Assembly (NCBI GenBank): GCA_964626965.1 | Contig: CAZVHB010000001.1 | Coordinates: 62,001-126,000 of the forward strand | From: CAZEPT01 sp964626965 | GTDB taxonomy: Bacteria > Patescibacteriota > Minisyncoccia > Phycocordibacterales > UBA9973 | Direction: 5' to 3' | Length of the DNA stretch: 64,000 nucleotides | Part shown: one piece after another, positions 7,480 to 15,078 of the stretch | How the letters are laid out: each line of letters starts with the position of its first letter | Numbering within the stretch: the first letter of the stretch is position 1 | Made by a program: the position numbers and the translations under genes | The notes under the pieces: model-generated | Told to the model about the DNA's origin: nothing | Database searches by the model: none | What the model saw: only the letters and a program-made list of their open reading frames with translations

Positions 7480-8829
7480 ATGCAAAATACAGGCTGGATT
7501 CCGGATCAAGTCCGGAATGACAACAAAGAAAAAATAGAAATATCACAACTCAAGAAAGTATTTTTTTACGGCATTGGTGGTATTGGTATTTCGGCGATTG
7601 CGCGGATGATGCTAGAAGCGGGCAAAGTCGTTGTCGGTCAAGATACTAAAGATAGTGAGAATATCGCACATTTGCGTGAACTCGGAGCCACTGTGTCTAT
7701 TGGACAAAGTATTGATGCAATACCAAGTGACACTGACCTCATTGTCTACTCTCGGGCTATTGAAGTCCTTGAACCAGAATTTCTAAAAGCTATTAAAGCT
7801 CTCGCTATTCCATCTCTCGTCTATCCAGAAATGCTCGGACTTGTATCAAAAGATATGTATACGATCGCTGTTTCTGGCTCACACGGGAAAACAACAACCA
7901 CCGGTATGGTTGCACATATGTTGATGAAACTCGGCGCTGATCCAACAGTCGTCATTGGAAGTTTTTTGCAAGGAACGCAGTCAAATTTTATTCAAGGGAA
8001 GAGTAAGTATTTTGTGGTGGAAGCAGATGAGTATCATCGTGCATTTTTAAATCTTCATCCAAATATTGTACTCATCACCAATATCGATCTTGATCATGTA
8101 GACTACTACAAAGATCTCGATGATATAAAAAGTGCGTACAAAGAACTCGTCGAAAAAGTCCCTGCTGACGGGTACGTTGTCTGTGATACTGCAAATACAG
8201 ATGTGCAGGATATTATAAAAAACGTCGTCTGTACTGTCGTTGATTACAAAGAATATCTCTATGAACGCGTACTGACGATTCCTGGAAGACACAACCAAGT
8301 CGATGCAACACTCGCGTACTGTGTTGGGCACTTGCTCGACTACGACAAAGAGGTTGTTGATACAGCACTCGCGACATTCCCGGGAACGTGGCGTCGGTTT
8401 GAGTATAAAGGGGTAACAACACAGAGAACGTTCGTCTACGACGACTATGCACACCATCCAACCGAAGTCAGGGCCAGTCTTCAAGCATTTCGAGAGAAAT
8501 TTCCAAAAGGTGAGTACAAGCTTCACGTCTTTTTCCAACCGCATTTATTTTCTCGAACAAAAGCACTCTTTACTGAATTTACTACTTGTTTTGCTGATGC
8601 AGATAAGCTGATTCTTTTGCCGATATTTAGAGCACGTGAAGTAGATGATGGAACAATCAGTTCTGAAATTCTCGCGCAAGCCATTCATCAAGAGAATATT
8701 CAAGCGTTGTCATTTGATGAAGCAAAAACATATTTAAAAAACAAAAAAGAAACACTGACCGATAAGGATATCATTATTACTATGGGTGCAGGTGAAGCGT
8801 ATGAAATAGGGGATGAGATTTTAAAATAA
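7480..8829 (+). CDS. murC: UDP-N-acetylmuramate--L-alanine ligase
   Basis: First amino-acid ligase of peptidoglycan precursor synthesis; it joins L-alanine to UDP-MurNAc using ATP. The 449-residue protein shows YGIGGIGISAIARMM (UDP-binding), AVSGSHGKTTTTGM (ATP loop), EADEYHRAFL and the C-terminal YDDYAHHPTEV. The start at 7480 is set by the promoter. Odd point: residues 5-14 (GWIPDQVRND) are encoded by a copy of the 29-base dispersed repeat (7494-7522), so the repeat has been taken into the coding sequence. These residues lie before the conserved fold and are probably a neutral extension. Confidence 0.93.
   Translation: MQNTGWIPDQVRNDNKEKIEISQLKKVFFYGIGGIGISAIARMMLEAGKVVVGQDTKDSENIAHLRELGATVSIGQSIDAIPSDTDLIVYSRAIEVLEPEFLKAIKALAIPSLVYPEMLGLVSKDMYTIAVSGSHGKTTTTGMVAHMLMKLGADPTVVIGSFLQGTQSNFIQGKSKYFVVEADEYHRAFLNLHPNIVLITNIDLDHVDYYKDLDDIKSAYKELVEKVPADGYVVCDTANTDVQDIIKNVVCTVVDYKEYLYERVLTIPGRHNQVDATLAYCVGHLLDYDKEVVDTALATFPGTWRRFEYKGVTTQRTFVYDDYAHHPTEVRASLQAFREKFPKGEYKLHVFFQPHLFSRTKALFTEFTTCFADADKLILLPIFRAREVDDGTISSEILAQAIHQENIQALSFDEAKTYLKNKKETLTDKDIIITMGAGEAYEIGDEILK
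7494..7522 (+). repeat. 29-base palindromic repeat inside murC
   Basis: Exact copy of the repeat found at 3486 and 9708, here read in frame as GWIPDQVRND from codon 5 of murC. Confidence 0.88.
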
Positions 8830-8843
8830 AATATAAAGATTTG

Positions 8844-8880
8844 CCCCGCACTACATTTTCAAAGAAAATGTAGTGCGGGG
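8844..8880. terminator. Long hairpin after murC
   Basis: Perfect 17-bp stem (8844-8860 with 8864-8880) around AAA. It is followed by only a weak T-tract. Confidence 0.75.
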
Positions 8881-8881
8881 C

Positions 8882-8910
8882 TTGCTATTTATGCAATAAA
8901 AAGGTATAGT
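8882..8910 (+). promoter_or_regulatory. Promoter of the zinc-ribbon/RGG protein gene
   Basis: TTGCTA (8882-8887), 17 bases, TATAGT (8905-8910). The leader of about 80 bases contains a small hairpin CCCGAA/TTCGGG at 8948-8965. Confidence 0.5.
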
Positions 8911-8997
8911 AAGTCAAGATTTATAAATTCTGACATGAAGTCGGAATCCCGAACAGAACTTCGGGCGTTATAAGGTTTAATAGTAACATAAAACAAT

Positions 8998-9699
8998 ATG
9001 GGAAATTTTGGAAAGGATAGAGATAGTGGAAGAAGTAGTGGTAAAAGTTTTGGCGGGAAGCCATCTTTTGGTGGATCACGAGGAGGTAAAAGTTTTGGTG
9101 GTGGCGACCGTGGAGGACGACCATCTTTTGGTGGACGTCGCGAAGAGCGAAGTACAGAGAGTTTTAAAGCTGTCTGTGATTCATGTCACAAATCTTGTGA
9201 AGTACCATTTCGTCCAACAACAGGCAAACCTGTGTACTGTAACGACTGTTTTGCAAAAAACCGTGATTTCGATAACCGACCATCTTTTGGTGGACGAGAC
9301 GGAGATCGTGGAGGTGACCGAGGATCATTCTCACCTAGAAATGACCGACCATCACACAGTAGTCGTCCTATGCGTGATGACAGACCAGCTTTTTCATCTG
9401 CTCCAAAGGCCGATGGTTCTGAAGTTCTCAAGAAACAAATGGATGCCCTCAATGTTAAGTTTGATACAATAATGCGAGATTTTGCAGAATTGAAAAATGC
9501 AGTTCGAAATGTTGCTGTAGCAGGCGCTCCTGTTGTTGCTAAAGAAATCAAGAAAGACGTACAAAAAATACAAAAAGCAGTTACTAAAAAAGCTGCTGTT
9601 GCAAAAAAAGAAATCGTTAAAGATGTCAAAATTGCAAAGAAAGCTGTTGCTAAGGCAGTGACTAAGGTTGCAAAAAAGGTAGTAAAAAAGAGTAAATAG
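8998..9699 (+). CDS. RGG-rich protein with CxxC-x17-CxxC zinc ribbon and lysine-rich tail
   Basis: A 233-residue probable nucleic-acid-binding protein in three parts. Residues 1-50 are Gly/Arg/Ser-rich with repeats of PSFGG and RGG type. A zinc ribbon with exact C-x2-C-x17-C-x2-C spacing (CDSCHKSC ... YCNDC) lies near residues 60-83, the pattern of a known small family in bacteria of this kind. A second RGG/DRP-rich linker leads to a helical stretch and then a histone H1-like tail rich in AKK and VKK. The mix suggests RNA or DNA binding, perhaps with liquid-like clustering, but no function is proven. Confidence 0.75.
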   Translation: MGNFGKDRDSGRSSGKSFGGKPSFGGSRGGKSFGGGDRGGRPSFGGRREERSTESFKAVCDSCHKSCEVPFRPTTGKPVYCNDCFAKNRDFDNRPSFGGRDGDRGGDRGSFSPRNDRPSHSSRPMRDDRPAFSSAPKADGSEVLKKQMDALNVKFDTIMRDFAELKNAVRNVAVAGAPVVAKEIKKDVQKIQKAVTKKAAVAKKEIVKDVKIAKKAVAKAVTKVAKKVVKKSK

Positions 9700-9707
9700 T
9701 ATATTTG

Positions 9708-9736
9708 CTGGATTCCGGATCAAGTCCGGAATGACA
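9708..9736 (+). repeat. 29-base palindromic repeat, single copy
   Basis: Identical in sequence to the copies at 3486 and 7494; it lies just after the stop codon of the RGG protein. Confidence 0.88.
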
Positions 9737-9741
9737 ATACA

Positions 9742-9914
9742 ATACAAAGAGGCGGGGGGCATAGGGGCGCGCCGGGTTTTATTTGTGGGCGTTTTATGAA
9801 TTTTTTTTTAACGAAAAACAAACAAAATATTTTTTNNNNNNNNNNGCCGCATAACGCCCTTATTAAAAAAAAAAACCAACGTGGGCGGCCCAAGCCCGCC
9901 GCGCCTCTTTGTAT
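9742..9914. other. Assembly gap inside a hairpin
   Basis: Ten N at 9836-9845 lie between perfect 13-base inverted arms (9742-9754 and 9902-9914), with garbled GC-rich sequence between. The true sequence is probably a compact terminator hairpin. No gene is supported here; an open frame crossing the gap is an artefact. Confidence 0.75.
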
Positions 9915-9969
9915 GTCTGGACTTTTTCTCATTTTAGTGTACAGTAAGAACAAACAAATTATTTTAAAA

Positions 9970-11025
9970 ATGAAAAAATTCTTAAAAAATAGAGTAAAAG
10001 AGTTTTTTCTTTTACTGACTTCCGTTATCCTCGTCTGTATACCACTATTCTCATTTTTCTACATTTTCTATACGGACAGTATCACGTGGCGTTTCCATGT
10101 GTGTCTCATCGTCCTCTGTATTGGCTTTCTTGCCTCACTGAAAGTCCATGTCACATTTCCTGACGAAGAACTTGATATTGTTATTAATAAAATTTTGACT
10201 ATCATCATTGCTTTTAATTTCGTCTTGTTTGTATTAGCAAATTCATGCATTACGTTACCTGCTATGTTTATCCTCAATAGGTTCAGTTATACAAGAAAAT
10301 TAGCCTTCAGGATTTTAAGATTTTTCTCGGTAACCTCATGTTTTCTACTCGGAGTGCAGATTATCGAGAAAGGAGAAAGGCCGAAAGAACCATGTATCTT
10401 TGCCCCGAATCACAGAGGCTCATTTGATTATCTGTTAGCAAATTTATTTGCGCGTACAACATTGTGGCAAGTGGTTGCCGGAGATAATCTTATTAAGTTT
10501 TTTCCAATCAGCTTATTTGCTCGAATTTCATGTATTTTTATTGAAAGAGAGAAACCATTAAAAAATAAATTTCTCAATACTGTGTATACGTATTTAAAGA
10601 GTTTTTTTGTTTTAATGCCTCTCAATAAAGTTGTAATGAAAGCGGGTGAGTTTATTAAAAAAGGATATTCTATTGTCATTTTTTTTGAAGGAACACGCAA
10701 GCGCCCCTGGGTTGAGTCATTACTCGTTCCTAAAGAACAAACCCCTGTAGGTACTTTTTTTATGGCTATTCGAAATAATCGAGATATTATCCCTGTTGCA
10801 ATTGATGGTTCTGATACATACAAAGAACCAATTAAGGGCCACCCGGAACAGAAAAAATGGTACGAATTAAAATGGTGGATTTCGCCGACAAAAATTACCA
10901 TATCGTATCAGCCTAAGATTTTAGTTAAAGATACTGATGGAAATTTTAAAACTACGGATACACTCATGGATGAAGTGAGGCAATCAATAGAAACTGAATT
11001 AATGAAATATCAAACCGCCTCATAA
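9970..11025 (+). CDS. plsC: 1-acyl-sn-glycerol-3-phosphate acyltransferase family protein
   Basis: Membrane-bound acyltransferase of the PlsC/LPLAT family, expected to put the second acyl chain on lysophosphatidic acid or a related lipid. The 351-residue protein has about four hydrophobic segments in the first 130 residues. Motif I follows as NHRGSFD (His and Asp of HxxxxD), and motif III as FFEGTRKRP. A PVAIDGSD stretch corresponds to motif IV. The start ATG 9970 is the first plausible one after the assembly gap; a -10 (TACAGT, 9940-9945) lies 24 bases before it. The long N-terminal membrane part is unusual against PlsC of model bacteria, so the exact substrate is uncertain. Confidence 0.82.
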   Translation: MKKFLKNRVKEFFLLLTSVILVCIPLFSFFYIFYTDSITWRFHVCLIVLCIGFLASLKVHVTFPDEELDIVINKILTIIIAFNFVLFVLANSCITLPAMFILNRFSYTRKLAFRILRFFSVTSCFLLGVQIIEKGERPKEPCIFAPNHRGSFDYLLANLFARTTLWQVVAGDNLIKFFPISLFARISCIFIEREKPLKNKFLNTVYTYLKSFFVLMPLNKVVMKAGEFIKKGYSIVIFFEGTRKRPWVESLLVPKEQTPVGTFFMAIRNNRDIIPVAIDGSDTYKEPIKGHPEQKKWYELKWWISPTKITISYQPKILVKDTDGNFKTTDTLMDEVRQSIETELMKYQTAS

Positions 11026-11037
11026 GCGGTTTTTTTA
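11012..11037 (+). terminator. Hairpin terminator overlapping the plsC stop
   Basis: AAACCGC/GCGGTTT stem with a T-run; the stop codon lies in the loop. Confidence 0.8.
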
Positions 11038-11049
11038 TTGCCTATTTTG

Positions 11050-11058
11050 TGGTAGATT
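11050..11058 (+). promoter_or_regulatory. Extended -10 promoter of gatC (leaderless)
   Basis: TGG-TAGATT, -10 at 11053-11058, 6 bases before ATG 11065. Confidence 0.6.
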
Positions 11059-11064
11059 ATTGAT

Positions 11065-11352
11065 ATGAATACCGAAGACATACAAAAACTCGCAGGGCTT
11101 GCACGGCTTGCTGTTACAGATGAAGAAGCAGGGGCATTGTCTAATGATATGAATGCTATTTTGGGCTATATCAAGCAAATAGAAAACGCACATATTGAAA
11201 CAGGAGAGAAAACAATACCAGTGGTGCAAAATGTTACCCGAGAAGATGTTGCACACGACAGTAATTTTGATACTCAGTCTCGTATCAAAGCAAATTTCCC
11301 GAAAGAAAAAAATGGCTATTTAGAAGTAAATAAAATTATCAATAATGATTAA
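11065..11352 (+). CDS. gatC: Asp-tRNA(Asn)/Glu-tRNA(Gln) amidotransferase subunit C
   Basis: Small 95-residue stabilising subunit of the GatCAB complex, which converts misacylated Glu-tRNA(Gln) and Asp-tRNA(Asn) to Gln-tRNA and Asn-tRNA. The family opening IQKLAGLARLAVTDEE and the IxxYIKQIENAH helix are clear, and the tail TQSRIKANFPKEKNGYLEV matches the usual end. It overlaps gatA by 8 bases, so translation is probably coupled. gatB is not in the window. Confidence 0.9.
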   Translation: MNTEDIQKLAGLARLAVTDEEAGALSNDMNAILGYIKQIENAHIETGEKTIPVVQNVTREDVAHDSNFDTQSRIKANFPKEKNGYLEVNKIINND

Positions 11353-12766
11353 TCCGAAAGACCTAACAATAGAAAAAGCACATGCACTCCTCGTCAGTAA
11401 AGAAATTACTGTGCGAGAGCTTGTCGATACGTACGTATCTCAAGCTCGTGCACGAAATAGTGAGATCAACGCATATGTTGAGATTTTTACTGATCTTGAT
11501 ACACAAATCGCGACTGCACAAAAAATGATAGATGATGGTACGTCAACACCACTCACTGGTATCCCAACAGCGATCAAAGATAATATGCTCTACACTGGGC
11601 ACGTGTCAGCGTGTGGTTCACAGATGCTCGAAAATTATGTTGGTACATACGACAGTACACTTGTATCAGATCTCAAGAAACAAGGTGCAGTGATTATTGG
11701 TCGTACGAACATGGATGAATTTGCCATGGGTTCTTCAACTGAAACGAGTTATTTTGGGAAAACAAAAAATCCATACGATGTTACTCGTGTTCCTGGTGGT
11801 TCTTCAGGTGGGCCTGCTTCTGCTATGGCAATGGATGGAGCACTTCTCTCACTTGCATCTGATACTGGTGGATCTATTCGCCAGCCAGCATCGTACTGTA
11901 ACCTTGTTGGCCTCAAGCCAACATATGGAACGATGTCTCGTTTTGGACTTGTTGCGCTTGCGAGCTCCCTCGATCAGATCGGTCCAATGACCAAGACGGT
12001 TACTGATGCAGAAATTGCTTTCAATCTTCTCGCGACATACGATACACATGATAGTACTTCTGTTCCTGTTGATATGCGTGCAACCTATAAAAAAGATCTC
12101 AAGAAAAAAATTGGTGTACCATATCACTTTTTTGAAAGTGGGGGAGTACAGGCTGAAGTATTGGAGAAATTTAAACAAACCATAGAAATGCTCAAAAATG
12201 AGGGATATGAAATAGTACCAATTACGCTCGACTATATTTCTTACTCACTTCCTGTGTACTATATTATTCAGCCAGCAGAAGCATCATCCAATCTCGCCCG
12301 TTTTGACGGTATTCGCTATGGGTACTCAGAAGAACACCCATCACTCCTTGATGTATATAGCAAAACTCGTGGGACTGGGTTTGGAAAAGAAGTTCGCCGA
12401 AGAATTCTTCTTGGGACCTATGTACTCTCTCACGGGTACTATGATGCCTACTATGGTAAGGCGCTTCTTATGAAAGAACAAATTAAAAAAGAACTCAACA
12501 TGGTGTATGAAGATGTTGACGCTATTATGACACCATCGACTGCTGGAACTGCATTTGCATTTGGTGAGAAATCAGGAGATCCAGTTTCTATGTATCTGGA
12601 AGATATTTTTGTTGTGCCAGCAAATATTACTGGAGATCCTGCTATTTCTATTCCACTTGGTATGGATACGAAAGGACTTCCGTTTGGAATTCAATTAATT
12701 GGTCCAGCATTTAATGAAGAAAATCTTTTTACTATTGGTAAAGATATTGAAAGTGTACTAAAATAA
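11345..12766 (+). CDS. gatA: Asp-tRNA(Asn)/Glu-tRNA(Gln) amidotransferase subunit A
   Basis: Amidase-signature subunit that frees ammonia from glutamine for transamidation of Glu-tRNA(Gln) and Asp-tRNA(Asn). The 473-residue protein carries the Lys-cisSer-Ser triad: Lys78 (TAIKDNM), the serine pair of PGGSSGGP (153-154) and Ser177 (DTGGSIRQPAS). Length and motif order are those of active GatA. The start overlaps gatC. Presence of GatCA implies indirect synthesis of Gln-tRNA or Asn-tRNA in this organism. Confidence 0.94.
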   Translation: MINPKDLTIEKAHALLVSKEITVRELVDTYVSQARARNSEINAYVEIFTDLDTQIATAQKMIDDGTSTPLTGIPTAIKDNMLYTGHVSACGSQMLENYVGTYDSTLVSDLKKQGAVIIGRTNMDEFAMGSSTETSYFGKTKNPYDVTRVPGGSSGGPASAMAMDGALLSLASDTGGSIRQPASYCNLVGLKPTYGTMSRFGLVALASSLDQIGPMTKTVTDAEIAFNLLATYDTHDSTSVPVDMRATYKKDLKKKIGVPYHFFESGGVQAEVLEKFKQTIEMLKNEGYEIVPITLDYISYSLPVYYIIQPAEASSNLARFDGIRYGYSEEHPSLLDVYSKTRGTGFGKEVRRRILLGTYVLSHGYYDAYYGKALLMKEQIKKELNMVYEDVDAIMTPSTAGTAFAFGEKSGDPVSMYLEDIFVVPANITGDPAISIPLGMDTKGLPFGIQLIGPAFNEENLFTIGKDIESVLK

Positions 12767-12770
12767 GTAC

Positions 12771-13766
12771 ATGGCAGAAGACACAGGACATGGCGAAGAC
12801 GAAGGGCATGGACTCGGTCCTATTATATGGCTCACTGTTGCGTGTATCGTAGGTGCGCTTATTCTTGTTGCTCTTATTTTTCAAAAAGATACAACATCAT
12901 TTTTTATTGCACTCAATGATCGATTCAATTCTCTTTTCGAAAATGATTTGTTTATTCGACTTCGCTTTTTCGCAGGAATTATTACTGTAGCACTTACGGG
13001 ATTTGCAACATGGTTATTTTTTAAATTACTTGAAATGGAAAAAGAACATGAAAATCATGTCTATCATGCAACTGATCATAATGACCAAGCTCATACACAC
13101 GAAAGAGACTTACATACTACCTATGTAGAAACACACTCCATTAATGCACAAGATACACACCAAGAGGTGAGTGATGAAGAGCGAATTGCACATGAAGAAC
13201 GAACCCATGTTGATGTAAAAGAAATGCGTTCTGCGCCGAGTTTGGATGAACTTTCAAAGATGCCAGAAACACATCATATTAATACAAAAGAAGTAAACAC
13301 TCCGATACCAGGCTCGCATATGTCTGTCATGCCGAGAGATCCAAATGCGATTAATTCACAAGTAAAAACAGCACCCCCACCTGCAAAAATTTTTCAAGAT
13401 AGGCTACCAGGAGAATCAGGTGTACGTGGTGTACAAATAGGTGAAGAACATCCTGGTCGTCATCAATGGCAATCAGTATTACGACACGCAACATCACCTA
13501 ATGAATCAGATTGGCGACTTGCCATTATTGAAGCTGATGTGATTTTAGATATGATGACGTATATTCAAGGGTTTCAAGGAGAGACGCTTGGAGAACGATT
13601 GAAAAATGCTGATCCAGGATTTTTTAAGAATGTGGATTTTGCTCGAAAGGCACACTGGATGCGAAATCAGATTGCCCATCAACCAGATATTAAATTTACT
13701 CCACGTGAGATAAATCAGGCTATTCGAATGTACGAAGCGGCGTTTAATGAGTTTAAGTATATTTAA
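12771..13766 (+). CDS. Membrane protein with C-terminal HEPN-like motif
   Basis: A 331-residue protein of unknown role. Two membrane spans lie near residues 15-36 and 65-90, preceded by a short His/Glu-rich stretch and followed by a histidine-rich, disordered-looking linker of about 130 residues. The C-terminal 100 residues form a helical domain with LAIIEADVILDMMTYIQG and then WMRNQIAHQPD. RNQIAH fits the Rx4H signature of HEPN domains (Arg298, His303). HEPN domains are often ribonucleases or nucleotide-binding modules, so a membrane-tethered HEPN-like effector or sensor is possible; the motif is short and the call is tentative. It starts 4 bases after gatA and is probably co-transcribed. 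Confidence 0.6.
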   Translation: MAEDTGHGEDEGHGLGPIIWLTVACIVGALILVALIFQKDTTSFFIALNDRFNSLFENDLFIRLRFFAGIITVALTGFATWLFFKLLEMEKEHENHVYHATDHNDQAHTHERDLHTTYVETHSINAQDTHQEVSDEERIAHEERTHVDVKEMRSAPSLDELSKMPETHHINTKEVNTPIPGSHMSVMPRDPNAINSQVKTAPPPAKIFQDRLPGESGVRGVQIGEEHPGRHQWQSVLRHATSPNESDWRLAIIEADVILDMMTYIQGFQGETLGERLKNADPGFFKNVDFARKAHWMRNQIAHQPDIKFTPREINQAIRMYEAAFNEFKYI

Positions 13767-13808
13767 GCAGTGAGTAGTAAATAGATAGTAGTAAATAGAA
13801 GATACATT

Positions 13809-13841
13809 AAAAAGAGGGAAGCCGAAGGCTTCCCTCTTTTT
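13809..13841 (+). terminator. Hairpin terminator
   Basis: Perfect 15-bp stem (13809-13823 with 13827-13841) around GAA, ending in a T-run. Confidence 0.9.
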
Positions 13842-13878
13842 CTGTTCCCTGGATCGAGTTGTCTTTTCAACTCGGATA

Positions 13879-13887
13879 TGGTATATA
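13879..13887 (+). promoter_or_regulatory. Extended -10 promoter of rpmF (leaderless)
   Basis: TGG-TATATA, -10 at 13882-13887, 6 bases before ATG 13894. Confidence 0.6.
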
Positions 13888-13893
13888 TATTCT

Positions 13894-14100
13894 ATGGTAA
13901 TCCGAATGAGACATACGCGGTCACACACCGCAAATAGACGTTCACATCACGCACTTACGGCTATAAACGTAACAACTGATGCGAAAACTGGAGCAACTCA
14001 CTTGCGTCATCACGCTGACCTTAAAACAGGTCTTTATCGTGGTAAAAAAGTACTTGATGTTGTAAAGAAAGTTGAAAAACGTCAATCAAAAGCAAAATAA
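13894..14100 (+). CDS. rpmF: 50S ribosomal protein L32, zinc-less form
   Basis: A 68-residue L32. The core RMRHTRSHTANRRSHHAL matches L32 proteins of Parcubacteria, and the tail LYRGKKVLDV matches the usual YRGREV end. The four cysteines of the zinc ribbon are all absent: the region between the core and the tail reads TDAKTGATHLRHHADLKTG. This is a C-minus L32, as known for some other bacteria under zinc limitation. The start is supported by the leaderless promoter. Confidence 0.85.
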   Translation: MVIRMRHTRSHTANRRSHHALTAINVTTDAKTGATHLRHHADLKTGLYRGKKVLDVVKKVEKRQSKAK

Positions 14101-14130
14101 ATACACCAATTCTTCGGTGTATTTATTATT
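14101..14130 (+). terminator. Weak hairpin after rpmF
   Basis: ATACACC/GGTGTAT stem of 7 bp followed by TTATTATT. Confidence 0.5.
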
Positions 14131-14160
14131 ATAAGTTAGTTCTTTCATTAAAATCAGAGT

Positions 14161-15078
14161 ATGGCAAATCGTCACTTATCTAGATCTGTAATTGTTCAAT
14201 CACTCTTTGAGTGGGATTTTAAAGGTAACCCAGAGCAAGAAATTGGAGATATTCTTACACGTAATATTGCAGAATTTGCACCAGGGCTTGATGATGTTCC
14301 TTTTATGGAAATGATTGTTGAGAATATCACTCGCAAAAAAGAAATCATCGATGAAATCATCCAGAAGGCTGCGCCTGAATGGCCGATAGATAAGATCAAT
14401 GTTGTCGACCGAAATATTCTCCGACTCGGACTCGCTGAGCTTTTGTTTGGTAATCACGAAGAAGTTCCTCCTAAAGTGGTGATCAATGAAGCTATCGAAC
14501 TTGCCAAATCTTTTGGTGGAGAGAGTTCAAGTAAGTTCGTCAACGGTGTACTCGGTGCTGTGTACCGAGAAATGGGCGAACCAGGTAAAGATCAAATTTC
14601 AAAAAAGAAACCAGTACGTGACGAAGCCCCTGTGGATCCTGCAACACTTCCAAAAGAAGTGAAAGCTGGTGCTGTTGTGTATTCATTTGTCGATGGTCAA
14701 ATTCATCTTGGACTTGTTCACGATGTGTTTGGGTACTGGACATTATCACGTAGTGGTGTAAAAGAAGGAGAAAATCCTGAAGGTGCAGCCACACGTGCTA
14801 TCAAAGAAGAAATGAATCTTGATATTGGAATAGAAGAAGAAGTCGGTTCTATCGACTATGTCGCAAATCATCCAACGAATGGTAAAAGTTTGAGGCAGAT
14901 TGTGTATTTTCTAGGGCATACTGAATACACTCCAATCACGCTTACTTCAGAAGGTGGACTCGACGATGCAAAATGGTTTACCCTCGATCAAGTTTCAAAA
15001 TTAAAAATATATGACAATATTTCAGACATTATTACTAAAGCAATAACACTCCTCGTAGACAAATATCATGCAAGCTAA
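14161..15078 (+). CDS. nusB: NusB antitermination factor fused to a Nudix-fold domain
   Basis: A 305-residue two-domain protein. Residues 1-140 are a complete NusB (HLSRSVIVQSLFEWDF at the start, NVVDRNILRLGLAELLF, VINEAIELAKSFGGESSSKFVNGVLGAV cut here only in description), the RNA-binding factor that with S10/NusE aids rRNA antitermination. A linker of about 25 residues leads to a Nudix domain (about 167-300). Its box is partly degenerate: Ser198 for the first Gly, Glu204 and Arg212 kept, Ala213 for Glu, Glu216-Glu217 kept, Asn219 for Gly. It may be a weak hydrolase or a nucleotide sensor. The gene overlaps rnc by 11 bases. No frame break separates the domains. Confidence 0.85.
   Translation: MANRHLSRSVIVQSLFEWDFKGNPEQEIGDILTRNIAEFAPGLDDVPFMEMIVENITRKKEIIDEIIQKAAPEWPIDKINVVDRNILRLGLAELLFGNHEEVPPKVVINEAIELAKSFGGESSSKFVNGVLGAVYREMGEPGKDQISKKKPVRDEAPVDPATLPKEVKAGAVVYSFVDGQIHLGLVHDVFGYWTLSRSGVKEGENPEGAATRAIKEEMNLDIGIEEEVGSIDYVANHPTNGKSLRQIVYFLGHTEYTPITLTSEGGLDDAKWFTLDQVSKLKIYDNISDIITKAITLLVDKYHAS

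Noticed and set aside
9796..9969. N-terminal extension of the acyltransferase across the N gap
   Set aside because: It reads through ten N and garbled hairpin sequence and precedes a -10 box; the ATG at 9970 gives a normal protein.
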